Below are positions 17,559-26,715 of a stretch of DNA of 38,776 bases, piece after piece. The notes beneath the pieces were generated by a model. The model made no database searches. It had not been told where the DNA came from and saw only the letters and a program-made list of their open reading frames with translations. Each line of letters starts with the position of its first letter. Within the stretch, counting starts at the first letter, position 1. Source of the DNA: an uncultured Prevotella sp. (GTDB lineage: Bacteria > Bacteroidota > Bacteroidia > Bacteroidales > Bacteroidaceae); NCBI GenBank assembly GCA_946186115.1, contig CAMHLV010000028.1, positions 1 through 38,776 on the forward strand, read 5' to 3'. Made by a program: the position numbers and the translations under genes.

Positions 17559-18890
17559 ATGATGAAGAAACTATTTCTAACGTTCATTGTCGCCGTTATT
17601 GCCGTAACCGTGAAAGCCGGCGGACTTATGACAAACACCAACTATCACGTAGCTTTCGACCGCATGATGCCAAGGGGTGCCTCCTTCGACATCAGTGCCG
17701 CCTATTCCAACCCGGCCGGTCTGGCATGGGGATATGACGGCTGGCAGTTGTCGCTTAACTTCCAGAAGCCTTGGCAGAACCGTGACATTGAAGCTATAAC
17801 TCCCGCTGGTTCTCAGACTTACGAGGGTGTTGCCTCTGCTCCTATTGTGCCTGCATTGATGGCTTCTTATAAGAAGGATAAGTTGTTTGTATCCAGCATG
17901 TTGGGCATTGTTGGCAGCGGTGGCTTCGTGCAGTATGACAATGGTGTCCCTATGTTCAATATTCTTTTGAGCAGCTTGCTTGCCAGCAATGGTATCCAGC
18001 CGGGTAGTTACGACCTCGATTCTGAGATGAAGGGAAAGCAGTATATCTATGGCGGCCAGCTCAGTGTAGGCTACAAGTTCATGGATTACCTGTCGGCAGC
18101 AGTAGGACTGCGTGTCAACTACTATGACGGTTACTACCGTGGTCATGTTAAGGCCGACAACCACATTCTTCTCGGTGATCTGGCAGCCCTGTTGCTGGAT
18201 GTAGATCAGAAAGGGTGGGGATTCACACCTATGCTCAGTGTCAACTATCACAAAGGTCCTCTTGCCCTGACAGCACGCTATGAGTTCCGTACTAAAATCA
18301 ACACCACGAACGATACAAATGTTTTGGATGCCAGTCTTGGAATGAATGTGATTAAGGCGATGGCTGCACAGCCGGGAGGTCTGGAAAAGCTTGAGAGCAT
18401 ACAGAGAATGCTCGGAGCCTATACTGCTCCCTATCAAGATGGAGCAGAAACTCGCTACGACATGCCTGCAATGCTGAGTGTCGCTGCCGGATATGAGTTC
18501 ACTCCCAAACTGCGTGCTACACTCGAATATCATTTCTACGACGATAAGAATGCCAAGATGTCAGGTGACCGTCAGGAGGAACTGTCTCATGGTACCAATG
18601 AGATACTGGCTGGCTTAGAGTATGATATCAACGAGAAGTTCACCGTCAGTTGTGGAGTCCAGCGTACTGACTACGGACTTAGTGATGAGTATCAGCAGGA
18701 TACTTCTTTTGCCTGCGACAGCTATTCAGTCGGTTTGGGTGGCGCTTGGAGCGTCACTGAGAAGATACGTGTCAATGCCGGTTATTTCATTAGTCTCTAT
18801 AGCGACTACACCAAGGCTACAAGCTATGGTTCAGAGGTGTTCTCGCGTACAAACAATGTTATTGGCTTGGGTATAGACTATAAGTTTTAA
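17559..18890 (+). CDS. FadL/OmpP1/TodX-type outer-membrane transport protein
   Basis: 443 residues. A signal peptide of about 20 residues ends near VKAGG. The mature N-terminus has the family's GASFDISAAYSNPAGLAW segment, followed by alternating beta strands and a final aromatic strand (GLGIDYKF) typical of beta-barrels. The family makes 14-stranded barrels that take up hydrophobic compounds such as long-chain fatty acids through a hatch domain. The substrate here is not determinable. Two adjacent ATGs (17559, 17562) are possible starts. The gene stands alone and ends at a hairpin terminator that overlaps the 3' end of nadD. Confidence 0.82.
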   Translation: MMKKLFLTFIVAVIAVTVKAGGLMTNTNYHVAFDRMMPRGASFDISAAYSNPAGLAWGYDGWQLSLNFQKPWQNRDIEAITPAGSQTYEGVASAPIVPALMASYKKDKLFVSSMLGIVGSGGFVQYDNGVPMFNILLSSLLASNGIQPGSYDLDSEMKGKQYIYGGQLSVGYKFMDYLSAAVGLRVNYYDGYYRGHVKADNHILLGDLAALLLDVDQKGWGFTPMLSVNYHKGPLALTARYEFRTKINTTNDTNVLDASLGMNVIKAMAAQPGGLEKLESIQRMLGAYTAPYQDGAETRYDMPAMLSVAAGYEFTPKLRATLEYHFYDDKNAKMSGDRQEELSHGTNEILAGLEYDINEKFTVSCGVQRTDYGLSDEYQQDTSFACDSYSVGLGGAWSVTEKIRVNAGYFISLYSDYTKATSYGSEVFSRTNNVIGLGIDYKF

Positions 18891-18919
18891 GTAATAGTCA
18901 TTATAGTATTGATTTCGGA

Positions 18920-18957
18920 CTGGTGGTCAGCGGTAGTATCGCTCCACCAGTTTTATT
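18920..18957 (+). terminator. Terminator of the FadL-type gene, overlapping nadD 3' end
   Basis: CTGGTGG (18920-18926) pairs with CCACCAG (18944-18950), with an inner AGCG/CGCT extension around a GTAGTAT loop and a two-base bulge; TTTTATTATTTT follows. The downstream arm and T tract lie within the last codons of the convergent nadD gene. Confidence 0.78.
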
Positions 18958-19466
18958 ATTTTATCAGGTACAAGTCCTTCGATGCTCTTGCAGTTCTTTA
19001 TGCGCTGCCTTATTTCAGTACTTGATACATTTATCAGTGGCATGGAAATATTTCCAGGATAATCTTCGCGAGGATACACGGCCACCTCATAGTGGCGCAG
19101 TATGTCCTTCCAGTTTCTCCATCGCTCGAAGTGAGCCCAGTTGTCACCACCAATAAGCAGTGTGAAGTGCCTCTCAGGAAAGTCTTTGCTGAGGTGGCGA
19201 AGAGTGTTCCATGTGAACGAAGGCTTTGGCAGCTGGAACTCATAATCGCAGGCCCTTACCCCCTGTATGCCTTCCAGTGCCTGCTGCGCAAGCATCAGTC
19301 TCACGTCGTCGTCAAGCAGTTGTAAACCTTGTTTGAGCGGATTCTGTGGAGATACCATCAGCCATACCTCATCCAGATTACATTGCCGTAGCGCTGTCTG
19401 CGCTATGGCAATGTGACCGTTGTGTATCGGGTTGAACGATCCTCCGAAGATACCCGTCCTCGTCAT
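18927..19466 (-). CDS. nadD: Nicotinate-nucleotide adenylyltransferase
   Basis: 179 residues. Nucleotidyltransferase fold with GIFGGSFNPIHNGHIAIAQ at the N-terminus (the HxGH-type motif is HNGH) and the VSSTEIRQRI motif (ISSTxIR class) near the C-terminus. Makes nicotinic acid adenine dinucleotide from NaMN and ATP in NAD synthesis. It overlaps gmk by 4 bases and is the last gene of the tdk-yicC-gmk-nadD operon. Confidence 0.94.
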   Translation of the reverse strand: MTRTGIFGGSFNPIHNGHIAIAQTALRQCNLDEVWLMVSPQNPLKQGLQLLDDDVRLMLAQQALEGIQGVRACDYEFQLPKPSFTWNTLRHLSKDFPERHFTLLIGGDNWAHFERWRNWKDILRHYEVAVYPREDYPGNISMPLINVSSTEIRQRIKNCKSIEGLVPDKIIKLVERYYR

Positions 19467-20035
19467 CCTAAGAATTCTTTGACAATTCTCAGCGTCTCCT
19501 CCTTGGCAGTCTCCAGGTTGTCGTTTACAACGATGTTGTCGAACTGAGGTGCAAAGGTTAATTCATACTCAGCCTTTGCCAGTCTTTGTTCTATGGCTTC
19601 CGGTGTGTCGGTGCCGCGCCCTTCCAGTCGCCGGCGCAGTTCCTCGACAGATGGTGGCTGGATGAAGAGGCTCAGTGCCTCTTCGCCATAATATTTCTTG
19701 ATGTTTATGCCTCCCTTAACGTCAACATCGAATACCACGTTCTGCCCCTCTTCGCGCTGCCTCTCAACCTGGGCTTTCAGAGTTCCGTAGAATCTGTTTT
19801 CGTAAACTTCTTCATATTCCAGGAATTCGTCATTGTCAATTTTCTCCCTGAATTGTTCTGGTGAGATGAAGAAATAATCTACTCCATTGCGCTCCGTGCC
19901 TCTTGGTTGCCGTGATGTACACGATATAGAGAAATAGAGCTTCAGTTCAGGGTGCTCATTCATGAGCCACTGCACTATGGTTGACTTTCCGCTGCCCGAT
20001 GGGGCGGAGACAATCAGCATTTTCCCTTTTTCCAT
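19463..20035 (-). CDS. gmk: Guanylate kinase
   Basis: 190 residues. P-loop SAPSGSGKST at about residues 10-19, GMP-binding SCTSRQPRGTERNGVDYFF, and FDVDVKGGINIKK typical of guanylate kinases. Phosphorylates GMP to GDP. The stop overlaps nadD by 4 bases; the start is 15 bases after yicC. Confidence 0.95.
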   Translation of the reverse strand: MEKGKMLIVSAPSGSGKSTIVQWLMNEHPELKLYFSISCTSRQPRGTERNGVDYFFISPEQFREKIDNDEFLEYEEVYENRFYGTLKAQVERQREEGQNVVFDVDVKGGINIKKYYGEEALSLFIQPPSVEELRRRLEGRGTDTPEAIEQRLAKAEYELTFAPQFDNIVVNDNLETAKEETLRIVKEFLG

Positions 20036-20050
20036 AATGACACTGATATG

Positions 20051-20923
20051 TTATAGTGCGTTGAGCACCTGTTCCTTTATCTGCTCCAATTCGTCTTTCA
20101 TCATCACCACGATGTTCTGCATTTCTGCTTGGTTCGACTTCGAGCCGGTGGTGTTAATCTCACGACCCATTTCCTGGGCAATGAATCCCAGTTTCTTGCC
20201 TTGTCCTGGTTTGTCGGCCATAGTCTCTCTGAAATATTTCAGATGGTTGGCAAGACGCTGTTTCTCCTCGCTGATATCCAGTTTCTCGATATAGTAGATG
20301 AGTTCCTGTTCCAGTCGGTTCTTGTCGTAGTCGGCTTCAGGAATATGCTTCAGCCCCTCTATTATGCGGCCTTTTATCTTCTCTACTCTTGACTGTTCGA
20401 AAGGCTCTATTGACAGCATCAGCTTTTCGATGTTGTCAACCTTTTCGTTGAATTTCTTCTCAAGGGCAGCACCCTCTTGAGTGCGGAATTCTACCAGATG
20501 GTCAACAGCCTCGCAGACACCCTGTCTCACTGCCAGCCATTCTTCGTCTTCCAGCACCACCACCTCGTTTCGTGTGGTGACATCTGGCAGTTTGGTCAGC
20601 GTCTGAATCCAGTCGGTTCCAGTCAGTTGGTGCTTATCGGCAAATGCTTGTAACTGAGCAAGGTAGCTCTCCATCAGTAGTGTGTTCAGCTGTGCGGTGT
20701 CTGTTGCTGCATCTTTCTCAACCCATATTCCCAGTTCCACCTTACCCCTGATGAGTTTTTCTGCCACGATTTGTCTGATTTCCATTTCTTTCTCGCGGTA
20801 GAGTGGTGCAATACGCGTAGTGAGGTCAAGCTGTTTAGAATTCAGCGATTTCACCTCGACATTGATTTTTTTCTCATTATAGACTACGACTGTTTTGCCG
20901 TAGCCGGTCATTGACTGTATCAT
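20051..20923 (-). CDS. YicC/YloC family endoribonuclease
   Basis: 290 residues. The invariant start [10 protein letters not shown] and the C-terminal block [23 protein letters not shown] followed by [17 protein letters not shown] define the family. E. coli YicC and B. subtilis YloC have been reported as endoribonucleases affecting small-RNA turnover; the role in this organism is inferred. The association with gmk is conserved across bacteria. The start overlaps the tdk stop by 4 bases. Confidence 0.92.
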   Translation of the reverse strand: MIQSMTGYGKTVVVYNEKKINVEVKSLNSKQLDLTTRIAPLYREKEMEIRQIVAEKLIRGKVELGIWVEKDAATDTAQLNTLLMESYLAQLQAFADKHQLTGTDWIQTLTKLPDVTTRNEVVVLEDEEWLAVRQGVCEAVDHLVEFRTQEGAALEKKFNEKVDNIEKLMLSIEPFEQSRVEKIKGRIIEGLKHIPEADYDKNRLEQELIYYIEKLDISEEKQRLANHLKYFRETMADKPGQGKKLGFIAQEMGREINTTGSKSNQAEMQNIVVMMKDELEQIKEQVLNAL

Positions 20924-21501
20924 ATTTCACTGTTTATTTTCCTATAGCATTCTCTGCATAGGGGTTCATACTCCTGTGTCTCTCCCAGCAGCACCCTTTT
21001 GTCGCTCGACACTGTGCGGTGGCTTACGTATGCCAGATTGCCACATTTCACACAGATGGCGTGCACCTTTGTGACGTCGTCGGCAATGGCACATAATGCC
21101 GGCATAGGTCCGAAGGGCTTTCCTCTGAAGTCCATGTCGAGTCCTGCTATGATAACGCGTACCCCTCTGTTAGCCAGTTCGTTGCATACGTCAATCAGCC
21201 CGTCGTCGAAGAATTGTGCTTCGTCTATTCCTACCACGTCAATGTCGTTGGCCAGTAGCAGGATGCTGGCCGACGAATCGAGTGGGGTAGAGGGTATTGC
21301 ATTGTGGTCATGGCTCACCACTTCCTCGTCGCTATATCGTGTGTCGATTGCCGGTTTGAAGATTTCCACCTTCTGTTTTGCAAACTGGGCACGGCGCAGT
21401 CGGCGTATCAGTTCCTCCGTTTTGCCTGAGAACATTGATCCGCACACTACTTCTATTCTGCCAGGGCGGCGTGCTTCGCCCGATGATGGATAGGTAATCA
21501 T
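20920..21501 (-). CDS. tdk: Thymidine kinase
   Basis: 193 residues, type II (TK1-like). P-loop [12 protein letters not shown] at about 18-29, Walker B-like [24 protein letters not shown] lasso precursor, and a zinc site from CVKCG and CRECY. Phosphorylates thymidine in the salvage pathway. The ATG at 21501 is chosen: the domain starts a few residues later, and the longer frame from 21585 runs through a 25-base inverted repeat. A -7 box ends only 4 bases before this ATG, so the mRNA may be nearly leaderless. First gene of the tdk-yicC-gmk-nadD operon. Confidence 0.93.
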   Translation of the reverse strand: MITYPSSGEARRPGRIEVVCGSMFSGKTEELIRRLRRAQFAKQKVEIFKPAIDTRYSDEEVVSHDHNAIPSTPLDSSASILLLANDIDVVGIDEAQFFDDGLIDVCNELANRGVRVIIAGLDMDFRGKPFGPMPALCAIADDVTKVHAICVKCGNLAYVSHRTVSSDKRVLLGETQEYEPLCRECYRKINSEI

Positions 21502-21505
21502 GCCA

Positions 21506-21513
21506 CAAAGATA
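21506..21513 (-). promoter_or_regulatory. -7 box immediately before tdk
   Basis: Minus-strand TATCTTTG (21513-21506). The tdk ATG begins at 21501, so transcription should start at or next to the start codon. No convincing TTTG is seen at the usual upstream distance; that position falls in the inverted repeat. Confidence 0.55.
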
Positions 21514-21525
21514 AGAAAAAAAAAT

Positions 21526-21596
21526 AAAAGTGGATAGTGAAAAGTGAAAATTATTCAGGGCGGCAGCAAATTTTTCACTTTTCACTATTCACTTTT
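21526..21596. repeat. 25-base inverted repeat between tdk and the MerR-like gene
   Basis: The left arm 21526-21550 and right arm 21572-21596 are complementary at 24 of 25 positions (the exception would be a G-U pair in RNA), with a 21-base loop. Each arm is built from AAGTGAAA-like units. It lies between two divergent promoters. Confidence 0.9.
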
Positions 21597-21608
21597 ACTT
21601 TTTATTTG

Positions 21609-21616
21609 TAACTTTG
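21609..21616 (+). promoter_or_regulatory. -7 box of the MerR-like gene
   Basis: TAACTTTG, 20 bases before the ATG at 21637. The -33 region lies in the right arm of the inverted repeat and has no clear TTTG. Confidence 0.55.
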
Positions 21617-21636
21617 TAACCAAAATCGGAATTGTT

Positions 21637-21987
21637 ATGGCATTGAATTTAAACAAGAACCTAAAGTTGTACTACTCCATCAAGGAGGTAGCAGCTATGT
21701 TCGGAGTGAACGAGAGCACTCTGCGCTATTGGGAGCAAGAGTTTCCATATTTGAAGCCAAAGACCTCAGGTCCGTCTAAGATCCGTCAGTATCAGGAGAA
21801 GGATATTGAGCAGATACGCCTTATTCATAACCTTGTCAAGGTGAGGGGTTTCAAGTTGGCTGCAGCCAAGAAGATTATCAGTGCCAACAGAGATGGCGCC
21901 GATCGCCGTGCCGAGGTTATCAGCCGTATGATCGACGTCAGGGAGCAGCTTCAGAGTTTGAGGCGCCAGTTGGACTACCTGACATAG
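21637..21987 (+). CDS. MerR-family transcriptional regulator
   Basis: 116 residues. The N-terminal winged helix-turn-helix is YYSIKEVAAMFGVNESTLRYWEQEFPYL, the MerR signature, followed by KPKTSGPSKIRQYQEKDIEQI and a short C-terminal helix (about 85-113) for dimerisation. There is no effector domain and no cysteine, so a metal sensor is unlikely. Small MerR proteins of this type are common in Bacteroidota; the target is unknown. The ATG at 21637 matches the domain start and the promoter. Its last 13 bases overlap the convergent pectinesterase gene. Confidence 0.88.
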   Translation: MALNLNKNLKLYYSIKEVAAMFGVNESTLRYWEQEFPYLKPKTSGPSKIRQYQEKDIEQIRLIHNLVKVRGFKLAAAKKIISANRDGADRRAEVISRMIDVREQLQSLRRQLDYLT

Positions 21988-22958
21988 TCAGGAGTCCATG
22001 TGTCGCTTATGCTGAATACCCGTTCCAATGTAATAGCCTGCGCTTCTTTCTTTGTGAGTTGACGGCTCCAGTTGACGCGTCCTTTGGTAGCAGCCCCTTC
22101 GCCATAGTTGTCGTATTCCATGTACCGTGCGGTCTGCTTGGCTTCTTCGCGCCAGTGGTGCCATCCTTCGGGCAGTATCTCTCGTGGCAGCTGACAGTGC
22201 ATGAACAGGGTATATCCGTAGTCTCGCCAGGGTCTTCCCAGAAATACTTTTTCCACTCCCGGTGCTGCCGTGATGCGGCATTTGTTGAAGATATACCCGT
22301 AGGTGGCGTCTTTAGGTGTTGAGGCTGCCGTGATGTATGAGTTGGCCTTGCACAGTATGTCGCAGTTTTCAAACCATGCCGTCGAAGGTCCGAAAATGAA
22401 GTCGGTAGTACCTTCTATGTAGCAGTTGCTGAAAAACAGCCTGGTTTTCGCATTGCCGGTGTATATGGTGTCCTGATGTCCCAGGAAGCGGCAGTTTACG
22501 AATGTCAGTCTGTCGCCTTCTGTATGTAGTGCCACAGCCTGTCCCAGTCGTGCTGCGTTGTTCTCCACCGTCAGGTTTTTCAGCGTTATGCTGCTGCCTT
22601 GTATCTTCAGTGTATATGTTCTGAATGTTCCCATGCCCTTGCCGGTGCTTGGCAGCAGTATGTTAGCGTGGTCGTCCCATGTGATGATGGTGTTGTCGCG
22701 GTCTTCGCCACACAGTTCGATGTTGGTGAGCCACTGTGGTATGATGAGTTTTTCCTTATACGTACCTTTTTTAATATATATAACCTTGTGGTATTCCATG
22801 AATGCGCGGCACACCTCGATAGCTTCGCTGATGTTGCGGAACTGCCCTGTGCCGTCGCGGCTTACCACGATGGTGTCGGGGTTGTCATACTTGTCTTTTG
22901 CCTGCATTGTGGCTGTTGCACAAAGGGCACAAATAGCACATAGGATTAGTTTTTTCAT
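21975..22958 (-). CDS. Pectinesterase (carbohydrate esterase family 8)
   Basis: 327 residues with a signal peptide of about 20 residues (ending TMQAKD). Right-handed parallel beta-helix of CE8: GQAVAL with Q140, GHQDTIY with Q162/D163, EGTTDFIFG with D186, and LGRPWRDYG with R242/W244. All expected catalytic residues are present. It removes methyl esters from homogalacturonan and is presumably exported to the periplasm. No other pectin gene is nearby, so it is an isolated member of a plant-polysaccharide repertoire. It lies 48 bases after relA on the same strand. Confidence 0.92.
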   Translation of the reverse strand: MKKLILCAICALCATATMQAKDKYDNPDTIVVSRDGTGQFRNISEAIEVCRAFMEYHKVIYIKKGTYKEKLIIPQWLTNIELCGEDRDNTIITWDDHANILLPSTGKGMGTFRTYTLKIQGSSITLKNLTVENNAARLGQAVALHTEGDRLTFVNCRFLGHQDTIYTGNAKTRLFFSNCYIEGTTDFIFGPSTAWFENCDILCKANSYITAASTPKDATYGYIFNKCRITAAPGVEKVFLGRPWRDYGYTLFMHCQLPREILPEGWHHWREEAKQTARYMEYDNYGEGAATKGRVNWSRQLTKKEAQAITLERVFSISDTWTPDYVR

Positions 22959-23006
22959 AATGTTAGTAGTTTTTTTGTAGATTATCTGTTATTCTTGACT
23001 CTCAGT

Positions 23007-25283
23007 TCACATTATCTGCTGAACGTCCTGCAGTCCCTCAATCGTCATCAGTTGGTCCATGATGTCTTTCACGTCGTCGCGGTCGTGCACTCTGAGTTCT
23101 ATTGAGCCGTCAAACACTCCGTCGTTGCTTGCTATGGTCAGCTTATGGATGTTGACGTTCATCTGCGACGATATAATGCGCGACACATCGACGAGTATTC
23201 CTATGCGGTCGATGCCTTGCAGTCGGATAGTGGCATCGAAGAAGAGCATCTTGTGCATGTTCCACTTGGCATCGAGTATCCTGTTGCCGAATCCGCTCTT
23301 CAGCTTGTCGGCTACCGGACATGCCCTCTTGTGGATTTCTATCTGTTGCTTGTTGTCGATGTAGCCCAGTATGTCGTCGCCTGGAATGGGATGACAGCAG
23401 TGCTTGAACTTGTATTGTCCGATGGTGTCTTCGCTGATGTATATTGGCTTCTTGCGGTTGAATTTCTCTGGTACGGTGAACAGCGACTGGCCGTTGCCGC
23501 CACCTCTGGCAGCATCAGTCTTTTTCCCTCGGCCCAGGAATGGTACTAACTTGCGCCAGCCCCTCACGTTGCCAGTGTTGTTTTTGCCGTTCAGTTCGTC
23601 GAGGTCCTTCTCGCCCAGCAGTATTGTCTTGTCGCCCAAAGAGCGCAGGAAGTCTTCGCGCCTTCCCACTTCGTGGAATAGAGCCAGCTGGTCGATGATG
23701 GCCGGCGACTGCTGGATGTTGTTCTTCTGCAGGAATGCATCCAGTATTTCCTCGCCTTTCTTCTGCAGTTCGCGGCTGTCGCGTCGCAGTACTGCCTGTA
23801 TTTTTCCTTTGGCCTTAGCCGTTGAGACAAAGTTTATCCATGCTGGCTGTACGTGCTGTGATTTCGATGTGAGAATCTCCACCTGGTCGCCGCTTTCCAG
23901 TTTGTGGCTCAGTGGCACCAGCTTATGGTTAACCTTGGCTCCTATGCAGTGTGAGCCGAGGAAAGTGTGTATCGAGAATGCGAAGTCGAGGGCAGTGCAT
24001 CCTGCCGGCATTGTCTTGATTTCTCCTTTCGGTGTGAAGACGAAGATTTCAGAGGCGAACAGGTTGAGCTTGATGGCATCGAGGAAGTCCATTGCGTCGG
24101 GCTGTGGGTCGTCCAGTATCTCCTTGATGGTGCGCAGCCAGTCGTTCAGTTCGTTCTCGTCCTCGGTATATTCTTCGTTTTCTTCTCCCTCCTTGTATTT
24201 CCAGTGGGCAGCCAGTCCCTGTTCTGCCACCTCATCCATGCGGTCAGAGCGTATCTGCACCTCTATCCATCGTCCCTGTTTCGACATCAGAGTGACGTGC
24301 AGTGCCTGGTATCCGTTGGCCTTGGGATGGCTGAGCCAGTCGCGCAGTCTGTCGGGGTGACTCTTGTAAATTTTCGAGATGGCTACGTAGATGTTGAAGC
24401 ACTCGTTTATCTCCTCTTCCCGTTTTTCAGGAGTGAAGATGATGCGTACAGCCAGTATGTCGTATATCTCGTCGAATGTGACATGCTTGTTCTGCATCTT
24501 GGTCCATATAGAGTATGGAGTCTTTACGCGCTCTTTTATCTCATAGCGGATGCCCATCTGTTTAAGGGCCTCTTCTATGGGGGCGGTAAACTGGTCGAAG
24601 AGTTCGTGGCGCGATGCCTCGGTATTCTTCAGTTTGTCCTTGATGCTGTTGTATTCTTCGGGATGTTCATATTGGAACGACAGGTTCTCGAGTTCTGATT
24701 TTATCTTGTTCAGTCCCAGTCGGTTAGCCAGTGGGGCGTAGATGTAGAGAGTCTCGCCGGCTATCTTATACTGCTTGTTGGCAGGCTGCGACTGCAGGGT
24801 ACGCATGTTGTGCAGTCGGTCGCATATTTTTATCAGGATGACGCGTATGTCCTCGCTCATGGTGAGCAGCAGCTTTTTGAAGTTTTCGGCCTGTGCCGAA
24901 GCCTGCTCACCGAAGATGCCTCCGCTGATCTTTGTCAGTCCATCTACAATCTGTGCTATCTTCGGTCCGAAGATGTTTGCAAGGTCATCGCAGGTATAGT
25001 CGGTATCCTCTACTACATCGTGCAGCAGCGAGGCGCATATACTTGTCGAGCCCAGTCCCACTTCCTCGCAGGCTATCTGTGCCACGGCTATTGGGTGCAT
25101 TATGTATGGCTCTCCCGATAGTCGTCGCACGCCCTTATGGGCCTGGCGTGCAAAGTTGAAGGCCTTGGTGATGATATCCACCTTTTTGCGGTGGCGTGAC
25201 TTAAGATAGGTGTCCAGCAGGTGCTGGAAGGCGTCGTTTACCAACTGCTCGTCGGCATTCTCGCGATTCATGTCGTCGTCCAT
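23007..25283 (-). CDS. RelA/SpoT homologue, (p)ppGpp synthetase/hydrolase
   Basis: 758 residues with the full long-RSH layout: HD hydrolase domain (about 40-190; H49, H63, H88/D89, D155 visible), synthetase domain (about 235-370; KTPYSIWTKMQ, YQALHVTL, EVQIRSDRMDEVAEQG), TGS domain (about 425-490; FTPKGEIKTMPAGCTALDF), a conserved helical/zinc-finger region (KHCCHPIPGDDILGY), and a C-terminal ACT domain (about 685-758). The intact HD residues indicate that hydrolase activity is kept, so it is probably bifunctional. A second ATG at 25271 (MNRENAD) is an alternative start. It begins 4 bases after mltD. Confidence 0.94.
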   Translation of the reverse strand: MDDDMNRENADEQLVNDAFQHLLDTYLKSRHRKKVDIITKAFNFARQAHKGVRRLSGEPYIMHPIAVAQIACEEVGLGSTSICASLLHDVVEDTDYTCDDLANIFGPKIAQIVDGLTKISGGIFGEQASAQAENFKKLLLTMSEDIRVILIKICDRLHNMRTLQSQPANKQYKIAGETLYIYAPLANRLGLNKIKSELENLSFQYEHPEEYNSIKDKLKNTEASRHELFDQFTAPIEEALKQMGIRYEIKERVKTPYSIWTKMQNKHVTFDEIYDILAVRIIFTPEKREEEINECFNIYVAISKIYKSHPDRLRDWLSHPKANGYQALHVTLMSKQGRWIEVQIRSDRMDEVAEQGLAAHWKYKEGEENEEYTEDENELNDWLRTIKEILDDPQPDAMDFLDAIKLNLFASEIFVFTPKGEIKTMPAGCTALDFAFSIHTFLGSHCIGAKVNHKLVPLSHKLESGDQVEILTSKSQHVQPAWINFVSTAKAKGKIQAVLRRDSRELQKKGEEILDAFLQKNNIQQSPAIIDQLALFHEVGRREDFLRSLGDKTILLGEKDLDELNGKNNTGNVRGWRKLVPFLGRGKKTDAARGGGNGQSLFTVPEKFNRKKPIYISEDTIGQYKFKHCCHPIPGDDILGYIDNKQQIEIHKRACPVADKLKSGFGNRILDAKWNMHKMLFFDATIRLQGIDRIGILVDVSRIISSQMNVNIHKLTIASNDGVFDGSIELRVHDRDDVKDIMDQLMTIEGLQDVQQIM

Positions 25284-25287
25284 AGCA

Positions 25288-26691
25288 TTATCTCCTTCTC
25301 CTCTTTCGTGATGAACTCTTACGTTTGCTGGCCGAGGCGGTGCGGCGCTTGGCTGTAGAGCGCTTGCGGCTGGCAGTGGTATTCCGTTTTCTTGCGGCTT
25401 TGCCTCTTTTCACAGCCGTGTGCCTCTTGCTGTATCGTCCTTTCTTTCCGCGTACATAGCGTTTGCTCTTATGATAATAAGTGGGAACGTTGTCGTTCAC
25501 CTCAACCTCAGCTCGCCTGTTGAACAGCTCGTCTGCTTTGTAGTTATAGACGGAGTCTTCCATGTCGATAAACTTTCCTACCTCGGTCTGTGGCAGCCTC
25601 AGTGGGCATGGTGCCGTAAGTCCGGGCAGGATGTCGCGCCGGTACATGGGGTTGAGCGAGCGCAGCAGGTCGATGTTGATTCCAACGACTTCGGCCACCT
25701 GTTCCAGATGCAGGTTGCGGCTTACCATCACCGTGTCGCTCTTTGCCGGCAGTCGTGTGGTCATCGGGCAGATATTGTGCTGCGAGTAATAAGTCATCAT
25801 GTAGTTGGCAGCGATGAATGCCGGCACGTATCCTCGGGTTTCCTTCGGCAGGTAGGGGTATATGTGCCAGTAGTCCTTGACGTTGGTCACCGAATCTTTC
25901 TTGGCTGCCTGGGCTCTGTGTATGGCCTTGTTGATGTTCTCTGGTCCGCAGTTGTATGCCGCAATCACGAGGTTCCAGTCGCCGAACACCTTGTAGAGGT
26001 CTCTCAGATAGCGTGCAGCGGCGTATGATGCCTTTACAGGGTCGCGGCGCTCGTCAAGCAGCGAGTTCACCTGCAGTCCGTATTGCTTGCCGGTGGTAAT
26101 CATAAACTGCCACAGTCCGGTGGCTCCAACCCTGCTGACGGCATTGGGGTTGAGAGCCGACTCGATGATAGGCAGATACTTCAGCTCCAGTGGCAGCTGA
26201 TATGTCTCCAGTGCCTCTTCGAATATGGGGATATAGAAGTTCGAAGCCCCCAGCATATAGCTTATGCTCTGGCGCAGGCGTCCGCTGTATCTGTCGATGA
26301 ACTTCTGCACCACGTCGTTGTATGCCATCTCCATCACTGCAGGAATGCGGCTCAGGCGGTCGATGTATTCTTCGCGGCTGAATACGGGGTTTATGTCGCG
26401 CATGTTGCAGTTGTCCTCGTCGAGATACGTCTTGGCCATATACTGGTTGAGCAGCGAGTCGAGGTCGTAGGTCATGGCCTCGGGGAATTCTATCACTTCC
26501 TCGTTGCCTTCGTCGTCGGTCACCACCAGTTCGTCGTCATCCACTTCGATGACTTCCTCCTCGTCGTCCTCGTCATCTACTTCTATCTGTGCTTGTGCGC
26601 TATATGGCAGAAAGGCAAAAAGGCAGAACGGGACAATCCATTTTGCCATCTTGCCGGCCATCATTCCTATACTCATGTTTCGTATTATCAT
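25288..26691 (-). CDS. MltD-like lytic transglycosylase with charged termini
   Basis: 467 residues. A hydrophobic signal segment (about 17-34) is followed by a very acidic stretch (about 37-69, mostly D and E). The SLT domain spans about 165-290: LKYLPIIESAL with catalytic E177, VGATGLWQFM, and VIAAYNCGPENINKAI. A LysM-like region (HLEQVAEVVGINIDLLRSLNP) follows, then a strongly basic tail rich in K, R, S and T for the last 55 residues or so. Lytic transglycosylases cut the glycan strand in the periplasm to form 1,6-anhydroMurNAc. The start could also be 26676 or a later ATG. It lies in the par-relA gene block. Confidence 0.88.
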   Translation of the reverse strand: MIIRNMSIGMMAGKMAKWIVPFCLFAFLPYSAQAQIEVDDEDDEEEVIEVDDDELVVTDDEGNEEVIEFPEAMTYDLDSLLNQYMAKTYLDEDNCNMRDINPVFSREEYIDRLSRIPAVMEMAYNDVVQKFIDRYSGRLRQSISYMLGASNFYIPIFEEALETYQLPLELKYLPIIESALNPNAVSRVGATGLWQFMITTGKQYGLQVNSLLDERRDPVKASYAAARYLRDLYKVFGDWNLVIAAYNCGPENINKAIHRAQAAKKDSVTNVKDYWHIYPYLPKETRGYVPAFIAANYMMTYYSQHNICPMTTRLPAKSDTVMVSRNLHLEQVAEVVGINIDLLRSLNPMYRRDILPGLTAPCPLRLPQTEVGKFIDMEDSVYNYKADELFNRRAEVEVNDNVPTYYHKSKRYVRGKKGRYSKRHTAVKRGKAARKRNTTASRKRSTAKRRTASASKRKSSSRKRRRR

Positions 26692-26715
26692 AGTCTTTAC
26701 TCTTTTACTTTATTA

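Noticed and set aside
23404..24360. 318-residue plus-strand frame opposite relA
   Set aside because: Serine/proline-rich shadow of the RelA coding strand without domain or promoter.
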